Positions 6,284 to 16,052 of a DNA stretch of 16,685 nucleotides are shown in pieces. Both the position numbers and the translations under genes were made by a program. Under the pieces are notes generated by a model. The model worked only from the letters and a program-made list of their open reading frames with translations, searched no databases and was not told the DNA's origin. This stretch comes from CAZEFK01 sp964511405 (lineage in GTDB: Bacteria; Pseudomonadota; Alphaproteobacteria; Elsterales; Elsteraceae), in contig CAZEFK010000167.1 in NCBI GenBank assembly GCA_964511405.1, positions 1 to 16,685 of the forward strand, read 5' to 3'. The number at the start of each line of letters is the position of its first letter. The first letter of the stretch is position 1.

Positions 6284-8611
6284 GTGCTGGTCGAGGCCAT
6301 GCGCCGGGCCGGCTTCGGCCCCGGCCTGCCGGCCGATCCGCGCCGCGCCGTGCGCGACCAGCTCTCGCGCATGCGCGCGCCGGGCCTGGGCGTCGCGGGC
6401 GCCACCGGCGTCACCTGGTTCGACGACCATGGCAGCGCGCGCAAGCCGGTCACCATCGGCCAGTTCGCCGGCCGACTGATCTCGTCGCTGCGGCAGCTGC
6501 GGCTGGACGACGGCGCCGGGCCGCGTGAGCTGCCGGTGGTCTATGCCGGAATCCTGCCGCAGCGCATCGAGCGCGTCGGCGACACCTTCGACGTCGATGC
6601 CGACCTCTGGTTCCGGTATCAGGGCGCGGTTCCGGTGGACGACGTGGTGGTCACGGGCGGCGTCGAGCCGATCGCGCTCGGCCAGCCGGCCGAGACCGCC
6701 ACGGTCGACGGCATTGCCTACCGCCGCTACCGGGTGCACGGCCGGTTCCGGGCGCTGGCCGACGGCGCCCGCGCCGCCCAAGGCCGGGTCGGCCTGGCGA
6801 TCGGCGTGCATCACCGGCTGCTGCCCGAGGACCGGCTGATCTTCGTGCCCGACAGCGTGGCCCTGCCCGAGGCGGCCGCCGGCGGCCTGGCGCAGCGGTT
6901 GGCGAGCCAGACCGTGCTGCCGGCCGGCCTGACCGTGGCCGACGCCAGCCTTGGCCCGGACCTGGTCGAGCGCCCGACCCTCGGCAACCCGCAGCTTGGC
7001 GCGCGCGGCGCGGCCACGGTCCGGTTGCCGGGTGTGGCGCTGACGCTGGATCTCGGCCCCGAGAGTCCCGGCCTGCGCCGCCGCTGGCTCGACGACCGCG
7101 CCCAGGCCGCAGCCTTGGCGCTGGCCGTCGTCCTGGTCGTCCTGCTGCTGGCCGAGCGCCGGCCGCCGCTGGCCGGGCGGCCCCGTCTCTGGCTGCTGCT
7201 GCTGGCCGGCACCACCTGCGGCCTGCTGCTGGTCGGCGAATCGGCGGCGCTCCAGCTGCTGATCGAGCTGGGCGGCCAACGGTGGCTCGCGGCCGCGATG
7301 CGCGGGGTCAACCTGCTGTGGTGGGTGGCCGTGGCCGGGCTGCTGCTGTCGGCGGTCCGCCGGCTGGTCTGGCGGCCGCTGGAAACCGCCGCTGGGCGCC
7401 CGGTGCCGCGGGTGATCAAGACCTTCGTCGCCGGAGTCGTGGTGCTGTTCACCGTGTTCGGCGTGCTGGGCAATGTGTTCGACCGCGACGTGACCGGCCT
7501 GGTCGCGACCTCGGGCGTGTTCGCCGCGGTCCTGGGCTTCGCCCTGCAGAGCAACATCGCCAGCGTCTTCTCGGGCATCGCGCTCAATCTCGAGCGGCCG
7601 ATCCGGCCGGGCGACTGGGCCAAGATCGGCGACGCGCCGGTCGCCCAGGTGGTCGACATCTCGTGGCGCTCGACCAAGATCAAGACCTTCGCCAACACCA
7701 CCATCAGCATCCCCAACGCCATCGTCGCCGGCGCGCGGATCGAGAACTTCAGCTATCCCGAGAACCGATACTTCATCTTCCAGATCCTGCATTTCGACCC
7801 GGCGCATGATCCGGCGCAGCTGACTGACCTGCTCTACGATGCCCTACGCCTGGCCCCGAGCGTAGACGGACGTGAGCGGCTGGGACTGATGTGGGTGAAG
7901 TTCAACGGCGTCGACGTCCAGGGTGCGCGCTTCCTGGTGGCCTTCGACTGCACCGACCGCCTGCTGATGAACTCGCAGGAGCATCAGGTGCTGATCAGCA
8001 TCCACCAGACCCTCCGCCGCGCCGGGGTGACCCTGGCCACCCAGCGCACCGACGTGCGGCTGCACGAGACGCCCGAGGAGCGGCTGCAGCCGGCGCGCGC
8101 GGCCGAGGACCTGGTCGACGACATCGACCTGTTCCGGCCGCTCGCCGACGCCGACCGCCAGCGCTTGGCCGCCAGCGCCCGGCGCCGCGTCTTCGCGGCC
8201 GGCGAGACGGTGTTCGCCCAGGGCGAAGCCGGGCGATCGCTGTTCCTGGTCGCCGAGGGCGTGGTCGGCGTCGGCCTGGCGACCGCCGATGGCGGCCACC
8301 GCGAGCTTGCGCGCTTCGGCCCCGGCTCATTCTTCGGCGAGATGGCGCTGCTGACCGGCGAGGCCCGCTCGACCAGCATCACGGCTTTGGGCCGGACGGT
8401 GCTGTACGAGGTCGACAAGGCGGCGGTGGCGCCGATCCTGGATGCCAATCCCGAGCTGATGGAGCGCCTGAGCGAAGTCGTGGCCGAGCGCCAGCTGGCC
8501 AATGTCAGCCTGGCCGACCAGGCGACCCGCTACGAGGACGCCCACCGCAGCCTCAGCCGCCGCATCCTGGGCCGCGTGCGCCAATTCTTCGGCGAGCGCT
8601 CGGCAGCCTGA
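6284..8611 (+). CDS. MscS-family channel with C-terminal cyclic nucleotide-binding domain (portion after TAG)
   Basis: 775 codons beginning GTG directly after the TAG; no ribosome-binding site is evident, so independent translation is doubtful. It carries the end of the binding fold, the channel-receptor-like beta-sandwich, the membrane region, the MscS domain and the CNB domain. Family knowledge: MscS-CNB proteins (bCNG channels) are known as cyclic-nucleotide-gated, weakly mechanosensitive channels. The large periplasmic N-terminus is what sets this one apart. The C-terminal tail after the CNB (ATRYEDAHRSLSRRILGRVRQ) is basic and probably helical. The TGA at 8609-8611 is immediately followed by the stop of the convergent hydroxylase gene. 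Confidence 0.8.
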   Translation: MLVEAMRRAGFGPGLPADPRRAVRDQLSRMRAPGLGVAGATGVTWFDDHGSARKPVTIGQFAGRLISSLRQLRLDDGAGPRELPVVYAGILPQRIERVGDTFDVDADLWFRYQGAVPVDDVVVTGGVEPIALGQPAETATVDGIAYRRYRVHGRFRALADGARAAQGRVGLAIGVHHRLLPEDRLIFVPDSVALPEAAAGGLAQRLASQTVLPAGLTVADASLGPDLVERPTLGNPQLGARGAATVRLPGVALTLDLGPESPGLRRRWLDDRAQAAALALAVVLVVLLLAERRPPLAGRPRLWLLLLAGTTCGLLLVGESAALQLLIELGGQRWLAAAMRGVNLLWWVAVAGLLLSAVRRLVWRPLETAAGRPVPRVIKTFVAGVVVLFTVFGVLGNVFDRDVTGLVATSGVFAAVLGFALQSNIASVFSGIALNLERPIRPGDWAKIGDAPVAQVVDISWRSTKIKTFANTTISIPNAIVAGARIENFSYPENRYFIFQILHFDPAHDPAQLTDLLYDALRLAPSVDGRERLGLMWVKFNGVDVQGARFLVAFDCTDRLLMNSQEHQVLISIHQTLRRAGVTLATQRTDVRLHETPEERLQPARAAEDLVDDIDLFRPLADADRQRLAASARRRVFAAGETVFAQGEAGRSLFLVAEGVVGVGLATADGGHRELARFGPGSFFGEMALLTGEARSTSITALGRTVLYEVDKAAVAPILDANPELMERLSEVVAERQLANVSLADQATRYEDAHRSLSRRILGRVRQFFGERSAA

Positions 8612-10969
<2,358 letters not shown>

Positions 10970-10984
10970 CGAGGTCTCCTTGCG

Positions 10985-11464
10985 CTACGTGGACAGGCTG
11001 TCCGGCGTCGCGGCCGCCGCCGCCGACAACGCCGCCTCGACGATCCGCTCATAGCCGGTGCAGCGGCAGGCGTTGCCGGTGATGGCGGCGCGGATCTCGT
11101 CGCGGCTGGCCTGCGGGCGGGTCGCCAGGACGTGGGTCAGGGTGACCACCATGCCGGGGAAGCACATGCCGCACTGGACGGCGTCGGCCGCCTCCAGCGC
11201 CGCCTGCACCGGCGACAGCGCACCGCCCCGCGACAGGCCCTCGACCGTGGTGATCGCCCGCCCCTCGACCAACCCGGCGGGCATCAGGCAGGACAGCGCC
11301 GGCACGCCGTCGACCAGCACCGTGCAGGCGCCGCAAAAACCCTCGCGGCACACCGGCTTGGCGCCGGTAAGGCAGAGCTCGTCGCGCAGCACGTCGATCA
11401 GCGGCGTCATCGGCGGCGCGGCGCTCGCACGCGGCGCGCCGTTGACGGTCAGGCTGAGGGCCAT
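10985..11464 (-). CDS. [2Fe-2S] subunit of the molybdenum hydroxylase
   Basis: 159 residues, the usual small-subunit length. The N-terminal plant-type ferredoxin domain binds one cluster through C39, C44, C47 and C59 (VCREGFCGACTVLVDG...LSC). The C-terminal helical domain binds the second through C98, C101, C133 and C135 (QCGMC...ACRCTGY). It carries electrons from the molybdenum centre to FAD. ATG 11464 has GAGGAGA five bases upstream; an open frame further upstream overlaps the FAD gene and is not family-like. It starts 13 bp after the FAD subunit stop and ends 15 bp before the large-subunit start, a compact S-L gene order. Confidence 0.95.
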   Translation of the reverse strand: MALSLTVNGAPRASAAPPMTPLIDVLRDELCLTGAKPVCREGFCGACTVLVDGVPALSCLMPAGLVEGRAITTVEGLSRGGALSPVQAALEAADAVQCGMCFPGMVVTLTHVLATRPQASRDEIRAAITGNACRCTGYERIVEAALSAAAAATPDSLST

Positions 11465-11477
11465 GGGATCTCCTCGG

Positions 11478-12320
11478 TCAGGCAGTGACGGCGGCGACCG
11501 CGCGGCGCACCAAGGTCGGCAGCACCTGGAGCCGGTACCAGCCCGGCGCCTCGACGCCGTCGCGGGCGGTGAAGCCGTCGCCAAGCGCGGCCGCGGCGGT
11601 GGCGGCATGGCCGGGGTCGAGCGGCCGGCCAATCAGCGCCGCTTCCAGCTCGTCCCAGCGGCGGGCGACCGCCTCGACCGATCCGACCGCAACCCGCGCG
11701 GCGCGCACGCGGCCGGCGGCGTCGAGCTCCGCGGCCAGGCTGACGATGGCGACCGGGTAGTCGCCGGCCTTGCGCAGGGTCAGGCGGACATGGGCGGAGC
11801 GCGCGGGCCGGCGCGGCACGACGATGCGGGTCAGCAGCCGGCCGGGCTCCAGGGCCGCGCGGATAGCCAGGAACCGCGCCAGGGCCATGCGCTCGATCCC
11901 GGCGTGGCCAGCGAGTTCGACTTGGGCGTCCAGGCTCAGTAGCGCGGGCACCAGGTCGGCGGCGGCGAACGCTGTCGCGCACAGATTGCCGCCGACGGTC
12001 GCCACCGCTCGCACGGCCGGATTGGCCGACAGGCCGGCAGCTTGGGCGAGAGCCGCCAGCTCCTGATGCCCGGCCAGCGCCGCCGCCAGCGCCGCGTGGG
12101 TGACGCCGGCGCCGATCTCGACGGCCGCGTCGGTCACCATGACCTGCTGCAGCGACGGCAGGTGCGAGACGGCGACATAGGCGCGGGCCATGGGCTCGTG
12201 GCGGATCGGTCCGCGCATGATCCAGGTGCCGCCGGCCAGCACGGCGCCATCGGGGCCGCGCTCGGCCAGGGCGTCGAGCGCCACCGGCAGCGACGGAGGC
12301 AGGTACAGCGAGGCGGACAT
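11478..12320 (-). CDS. FAD-binding (medium) subunit of the molybdenum hydroxylase
   Basis: 280 residues, CoxM/XdhA-middle type. Seen: the flavin motif AVLAGGTWIM (residues 26-35), the second FAD loop NPAVRAVATVGGNLC, then LLTRIVVP, LRKAGDYPVAIVSLAAELD, and the C-terminal CO-dehydrogenase flavoprotein domain (ARVAVGSVEAVARRWDELE). It receives electrons from the [2Fe-2S] subunit and hands them to an acceptor. The first FAD loop reads AGGTWI instead of the common AGGTDL/AGGQSL, an acceptable variant. The start shares one base with the preceding permease stop (TGATG), so translation is coupled to the transporter genes. This is direct evidence that transport and oxidation belong to one operon. Confidence 0.93.
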   Translation of the reverse strand: MSASLYLPPSLPVALDALAERGPDGAVLAGGTWIMRGPIRHEPMARAYVAVSHLPSLQQVMVTDAAVEIGAGVTHAALAAALAGHQELAALAQAAGLSANPAVRAVATVGGNLCATAFAAADLVPALLSLDAQVELAGHAGIERMALARFLAIRAALEPGRLLTRIVVPRRPARSAHVRLTLRKAGDYPVAIVSLAAELDAAGRVRAARVAVGSVEAVARRWDELEAALIGRPLDPGHAATAAAALGDGFTARDGVEAPGWYRLQVLPTLVRRAVAAVTA

Positions 12321-13333
12321 CAGCGCGGCTCCCGGCGCAGCCGGTCGAGCAGGACGCCGGCGATCACGATGCAGCCCAGCACCACCAGCTGCACATAGCC
12401 GTCGATGCGGGTGAGGTTCATGCCGTTGGACAGCAGGGTCACGAACAAGGCGCCCAGCAGGGCGGTGCCGACACCACCGCGGCCGCCGGCCAGGCTGGTG
12501 CCGCCGACCACCGCCGCCGCGATCGACTGCAGCGACAGCGAGCCGCCCAGGTTGGGCTCGCCCGAGCCGGTCCGGGCCGTCATCATGACCGCGCCCAGCG
12601 CCGCCAGCACCGCGCACAGCGCGTAGGTGGCGACCAGGATGCGCCGGACCGGCAGGCCGGCCACCACGGCCGCCCGGGGATTGGTGCCGATGATGTAGAG
12701 CGCGCGGCCGAACACGGTCCGGGTCAGCAGCCCGTGCAGGCCCACGCCCACCGCCGCGGCGATCGCGATCGCCGCCGGGATGCCCAGCACGCTGCCGCCA
12801 TAGAGCAGGGTCGAGAACAGCGGCGGCACGCCCTGCACCGGATGCCCGCCCGACAGGGTGGTGGCGATGCCCGTGGCGATGTTGTAGCTGCCCAGCGTCG
12901 CCACGAACGGATTGACCCCCAGCACCGCGATCGCCAGGCCGTTGGCCAGTCCGCAGGCGGCGCCCAGCCCGAGCCCCGCACCGAGGCCGAGGATCAGCAC
13001 CACGCCCGGGTCATGGCCGGCGGCGACTGCGGCGGCCATCGCCAGCGCCGCGCCGACGCTGGCCATCGACACCGTCGGGCCGAGCGCCAGGTCGAACCCG
13101 CGCGCCAGGATCACCACCGACTGCGCCATGGCGAACAGCGCCAGATAGCTGGCCTGCTGGGCGATGTTGAGCAGGTTGGCCGGCGACAGCACGCGGCCGT
13201 CGACGGCAGCGAAGCCGAGCAGCAGCGCCAGCAGCACCATCGGCATCACCGCCTGGCCCAGGTGCGGCCGCAGCGCCGGCATCAGGCCCGCCGGGCGCAC
13301 CGGCACGGCCGGCGACAGCTCGAGATCAGACAC
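12320..13333 (-). CDS. CUT2-type (RbsC-like) ABC transporter permease, second copy
   Basis: 337 residues with about eight to ten hydrophobic segments. Family blocks: LSPANLLNIAQQASYLALFA, MAQSVVILARGFDLALGPTV, GLANGLAIAVLGVNPFVATL, TVFGRALYIIGTNPRAAVVA, and LQSIAAAVVGGTSLAGGRGG. Known relatives pair with a double ATPase and a type-1 periplasmic protein to import sugars such as ribose, but related systems take other small molecules. The start is GTG at 13333 with GGAGGAAGG just upstream. It overlaps the end of the first permease by 8 bp and shares one base with the FAD subunit start. Two non-identical permeases imply a heterodimeric membrane pore. Confidence 0.93.
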   Translation of the reverse strand: MSDLELSPAVPVRPAGLMPALRPHLGQAVMPMVLLALLLGFAAVDGRVLSPANLLNIAQQASYLALFAMAQSVVILARGFDLALGPTVSMASVGAALAMAAAVAAGHDPGVVLILGLGAGLGLGAACGLANGLAIAVLGVNPFVATLGSYNIATGIATTLSGGHPVQGVPPLFSTLLYGGSVLGIPAAIAIAAAVGVGLHGLLTRTVFGRALYIIGTNPRAAVVAGLPVRRILVATYALCAVLAALGAVMMTARTGSGEPNLGGSLSLQSIAAAVVGGTSLAGGRGGVGTALLGALFVTLLSNGMNLTRIDGYVQLVVLGCIVIAGVLLDRLRREPR

Positions 13334-14336
13334 GGGCCTTCCTCCGTCGGGTCAGCTCGTCCAGCGCCACCGCCGCCACCATGATGACGCCCAGGAACAC
13401 GGGCTGCAGGCGCGAGTCGACCTGCAGCAGGTTGAGCGCGTTGCCCAGGATCGTCAGGAACAGCGCGCTCAGGGCGACGGCCTCGATCCGGCCGGCGCCG
13501 CCGCGCAGGCTGACGCCGCCGATCACGGCCGCCGCGATCGACTGCAGCATCATCCGGTCGCCGCCGAAGCTGGCCTGGCCGGAGCCGACCTGCGCCGTCA
13601 GCAGGAGGCCGGTCAGGGCCGCCAGGACGCCGGACAGCATGTAGGTGCCGACCACGGGACGGCCGATCACCACGCCCGACACCACCGCCGCCTCGGCATT
13701 GCCGCCGATCGCGTGCACATAGCGGCCGAACAGCGTTCGGCGCTGCACGAACATCATCGCCGCGACCACCGCGGCGGCCACATAGAGCGCACTCGGCAGC
13801 CCGAGCAGCTGGGCGCGTCCAAAACCCTTCACGAAGCTCTCGGGCATGCCGTAGACAGGGATGCCGCTGGTGATCATCAAGCCGACGCCGGCGGCTACCG
13901 ACATGGTGCCGAGCGTCACCACGAAGCCCGAGACCTTGAGCTTGGCCACGCACAGACCGCTGGCCAGGCCGATCGCCAGGCCGCAGCCCAGGCCGGCCGC
14001 GACGCCGCCGGCGATCACCGCGGCGTCGCCGACCCCCGAGGCAGCCAGCGTCGCCATGGTCTGCGCCGCGACCACGCTGGCCAGCGCGACCACCGCGCCG
14101 ACCGACAGGTCGAAGCCGCCGCCGATCATGACCAGCGCCTGGCCCGCCGCGACGATCGCCAGGAACGCCGTGTTGCGCAGGATGTTGAGCAGGTTGATCG
14201 GGCCGTAGAAGTGCGGGGTCGTGGCCGACATGGCGACGACCACCGCGACCAGCAGCACCGGCAGCAGGCCGATGCGCGCGCCGCGGCGCCGGCCGGTGCG
14301 GACGCCGCCCGGGGCGGCGAAGCCGACCGCGCTCAT
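13326..14336 (-). CDS. CUT2-type (RbsC-like) ABC transporter permease, first copy
   Basis: 336 residues, strongly hydrophobic after a basic N-terminus (GGVRTGRRRGARIGLLPVLL). Diagnostic blocks: INLLNILRNTAFLAIVAAGQ, ALVMIGGGFDLSVGAVVALA, VAKLKVSGFVVTLGTMSVAA, TLFGRYVHAIGGNAEAAVVS, and LQSIAAAVIGGVSLRGGAGR. It is a full-length family member with an inner-membrane location. It is clearly homologous to, but diverged from, the permease that follows it. ATG 14336 overlaps the ATPase stop in an ATGA junction (4 bp), and its own stop lies 8 bp inside the next gene. The tight coupling suggests fixed stoichiometry. Confidence 0.94.
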   Translation of the reverse strand: MSAVGFAAPGGVRTGRRRGARIGLLPVLLVAVVVAMSATTPHFYGPINLLNILRNTAFLAIVAAGQALVMIGGGFDLSVGAVVALASVVAAQTMATLAASGVGDAAVIAGGVAAGLGCGLAIGLASGLCVAKLKVSGFVVTLGTMSVAAGVGLMITSGIPVYGMPESFVKGFGRAQLLGLPSALYVAAAVVAAMMFVQRRTLFGRYVHAIGGNAEAAVVSGVVIGRPVVGTYMLSGVLAALTGLLLTAQVGSGQASFGGDRMMLQSIAAAVIGGVSLRGGAGRIEAVALSALFLTILGNALNLLQVDSRLQPVFLGVIMVAAVALDELTRRRKARV

Positions 14337-15610
14337 GCCGCCACCGCCGGCGGCTCGTGGAAGAACGCCGCCAGCACCGCCTGCTCGGTCTTGGCGGCGC
14401 CCTCCAATTCTGCCGCGATGCGGCCGTTGCGCATGACGTACAGGCGGTTGGACAGCGCCAGCACCTCTGGCAGCTCCGACGACACCACGATCACGGCGGC
14501 GCCGGCCTCGACCAGCCCCTTCATGAAGGCGTAGACCTCGAGCTTGGCGCCGACATCGATGCCGACGCTCGGCTCGTCGAACAGGAACACCGCGAGGTCC
14601 CGGGTTAGGGCGCGGCCCAGCATCACCTTCTGGCGGTTGCCGCCGGACAGCGCGGCCGCCGGCCGCTCGATGCCGGGCGGGTGCAGCCCCAGCCGCGCCA
14701 TGATGCCGGCGACCGCTGAGCGTTCGGCGCGCGGGCGCAGGACGCCGAAGCGCGCGAAGGCGCCCAGGTCGAGCGCGGTCATCGACACGTTCTCGCGGAT
14801 CGGCCGGGCCAGGGCCAAGCCTTCGGCGACCCGGTTGGCCGGGAAATAGGCGATGCCGCGGCCGAGGCTGCGGCGCGGCGTCGGATGCGCATAGGGCCTG
14901 CCCTGGATGCGCACGGCGCCGTCGGCGATCGGCTCCAGGCCGTAGATCGCCCGGATCAGCTCGGACTTGCCGCAGCCGACCAAGCCGGCGATCCCGATGA
15001 TCTCGCCGGCACGCGCCTGCAGGTCGACGCCGCGCACGCTGCCGTCGGCCAAGCTCAGGCCCGAAACCTGGACCGCCAGCGCCGCGGGCCGGTGCGGGAT
15101 GGTCGGGAACAGCACGTCGATCCGGCGCCCGGTCATCAGTTCGACCAGCTCGCGATCTGATGCCGCGGCGGCCTCGACGGTGCGGATGTGGCGGCCGTCG
15201 CGCAGCACGGTGACCCGGTCGGCCAGGGCGCGGATCTCGGCCATGCGGTGCGAGACGTAGATGACGCCGACCTGCTGGCCCTTGAGCCGGGCGATCAGCT
15301 CGAACAGCCGCCCGGACTCGCGCTCGGTCAGCGACGCCGTCGGCTCGTCCAGGATCAGCAGCCGGACCCGGCCGAGCAGCGCCTTGGCGATCTCGGCCAT
15401 CTGCTGGTGGGCCCGGGACAGGTCGTCGACGCGCGCCGCCGGGTCGAGATCGAAGCCCAGCTCGTCGATCAGCGCCCGGGCGCGCCGGCGCATCGCACCG
15501 GTGCGCAGGATGCCGGCGCGGGCCGCCTCGCGGCCGAGGAACAGGTTCTCCTCGATCGTGAGGCTCGGCACCAGTGAGAACTCCTGGAACACCGGGCTGT
15601 TGCCGATGGN
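14333..15610 (-). CDS. RbsA-like double ABC ATPase, C-terminal part (5' part across the assembly gap)
   Basis: Family sequence starts right at the gap (NSPVFQEFSLVPSLTIEENL) and runs to the TGA at 14333. Domain 1 shows a degenerate signature LSRAHQQMAEIAKALLG and Walker B LLILDEPTASL. Domain 2 shows Walker A GLVGCGKSEL, FPANRVAEGL, the signature LSGGNRQKVMLGRAL, and Walker B-like VFLFDEPSVGIDVGAK. This is the typical tandem ATPase of ribose/xylose/galactofuranose-type importers; it energises the two permeases. Its missing start is the Walker A half at 15712-15975. The first ~35 codons of the open frame right of the gap do not belong to the family. Confidence 0.93.
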   Translation of the reverse strand, partial: XIGNSPVFQEFSLVPSLTIEENLFLGREAARAGILRTGAMRRRARALIDELGFDLDPAARVDDLSRAHQQMAEIAKALLGRVRLLILDEPTASLTERESGRLFELIARLKGQQVGVIYVSHRMAEIRALADRVTVLRDGRHIRTVEAAAASDRELVELMTGRRIDVLFPTIPHRPAALAVQVSGLSLADGSVRGVDLQARAGEIIGIAGLVGCGKSELIRAIYGLEPIADGAVRIQGRPYAHPTPRRSLGRGIAYFPANRVAEGLALARPIRENVSMTALDLGAFARFGVLRPRAERSAVAGIMARLGLHPPGIERPAAALSGGNRQKVMLGRALTRDLAVFLFDEPSVGIDVGAKLEVYAFMKGLVEAGAAVIVVSSELPEVLALSNRLYVMRNGRIAAELEGAAKTEQAVLAAFFHEPPAVAA

Positions 15611-15735
15611 NNNNNNNNNCGCGCAACAACTGCGCAGCGGCGTCGAGGAGCTGTTGGCGGCGGCGGCGGCGCTGTTCCCCACGCGCGTGCGCCGTCGCCG
15701 TGTCTCGGGCGCTACAGCGGGCAACGCGCCCGCTG
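15611..15735. other. Assembly gap (Ns 15611-15619) plus ~95 bp of non-matching sequence and a fold-back hairpin
   Basis: The ATPase family sequence stops at about 15727-15733 (LTPQRAR) and resumes at 15610 (NSPVFQEF). A normal relative needs only a few codons between these points, yet about 95 bp of unrelated sequence and nine Ns intervene, and the two halves are in different frames. Bases 15715-15735 form a perfect 8-bp stem (CAGCGGGC/GCCCGCTG, five-base loop) exactly at the break. This looks like a contig-end or scaffolding artefact, not biology. Confidence 0.7.
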
Positions 15736-15975
15736 CGGGGTGAGGTCGCGCAGCGCCTCGCCGCCGAACCGCAGGCTGCCCTCGTCGGGCGGGAAGGTGC
15801 CGGCGATGACGTTGATCAGCGTCGACTTGCCGGCCCCGTTCTCGCCGAACAGGACGTGCAGCTCACCGGCCCGGACATCGAGGTCGACCCGGTCGAGGGC
15901 GCGCACGCCCCCGAACCGCTTCGAGATGCCCGCAAGGCGCAGTAGCGGCTCGTCCCGCACCGTCCCGGCGTCCAT
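15712..15975 (-). CDS. RbsA-like ABC ATPase, N-terminal part with first Walker A
   Basis: 87 codons encoding LLRLAGISKRFGGVRALDRV, then VDLDVRAGELHVLFGENGAGKSTLINVIAGTFPPDEGSLRF. The Walker A is GENGAGKST. The ATG at 15975 is fixed by GAGGAGG five bases upstream; an in-frame ATG at 16020 would start inside the intergenic region and has no such site. The family-like sequence ends at LTPQRAR, just before the fold-back and gap, and the TAG at 15712 lies in the non-matching segment. It is the beginning of the ATPase whose remainder is at 14333-15610. The expected intact product would be about 500 residues. Confidence 0.9.
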   Translation of the reverse strand: MDAGTVRDEPLLRLAGISKRFGGVRALDRVDLDVRAGELHVLFGENGAGKSTLINVIAGTFPPDEGSLRFGGEALRDLTPQRARCPL

Positions 15976-16027
15976 GCCGTCCTCCTCAGGAAATGCGCTC
16001 TGCGCATTTACTTCGATCAATGATGTG

Positions 16028-16049
16028 GGGAGCCCGCTAGCGGGCTCCC
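16028..16049. promoter_or_regulatory. Perfect 22-bp palindrome between binding-protein and ATPase genes
   Basis: The arms GGGAGCCCGC / GCGGGCTCCC are perfectly complementary around a central TA. It lies three bases after the binding-protein stop (16053) and 52 bp before the ATPase start. No T-run follows on the minus strand, so a classic terminator is unlikely. A stem here is typical of mRNA-stabilising or partial-termination elements that raise binding-protein expression over the downstream genes. Confidence 0.65.
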
Positions 16050-16052
16050 GGC

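Larger units (their letters stand above)
5291..8611 (+). pseudogene. LivK-type binding domain / channel-receptor-like domain / MscS / cNMP-binding fusion protein, interrupted by in-frame TAG
   Basis: One continuous frame of 1106 codons, broken only by TAG at codon 331 (6281-6283). Order: signal anchor (1-25); LivK-like type-1 periplasmic binding fold (~33-410; VRLGFVAGLDGADARGGQEM, VVAVIGHNYSGASLAAAPVY, YAYDAA-stop-VLVEAM); a beta-sandwich (~413-600; GDTFDVDADLWFRYQG, YRRYRVHGRFR, ERPTLGNPQL) resembling the extracellular domain of pentameric ligand-gated channels; about four hydrophobic segments (~604-730); the MscS pore helix and beta domain (~734-830; TSGVFAAVLGFALQSNIASV and LNLERPIRPGDWAKI); and a C-terminal cyclic-nucleotide-binding domain (~946-1070; FFGEMALLTGEARSTSITAL, phosphate-binding Arg present). 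Inferred role: an inner-membrane channel gated by a periplasmic ligand and a cytoplasmic cNMP. Sense is undisturbed on both sides of the TAG, so it is a recent nonsense change or a sequence error. No good ribosome-binding site precedes ATG 5291. The stop abuts the convergent gene. Confidence 0.85.

Noticed and set aside
5201..7807. An 868-codon open frame on the minus strand opposite the channel gene
   Set aside because: It is a GC-driven shadow: low-complexity Gln/Arg/Gly/Ala-rich translation with no fold, opposite a frame with clear LivK and MscS motifs.
15620..15714. A short plus-strand peptide AQQLRSGVEELLAAAAALF as part of a real gene
   Set aside because: It is bounded by the N gap and a fold-back hairpin, too short to identify, and most likely misplaced contig-end sequence.
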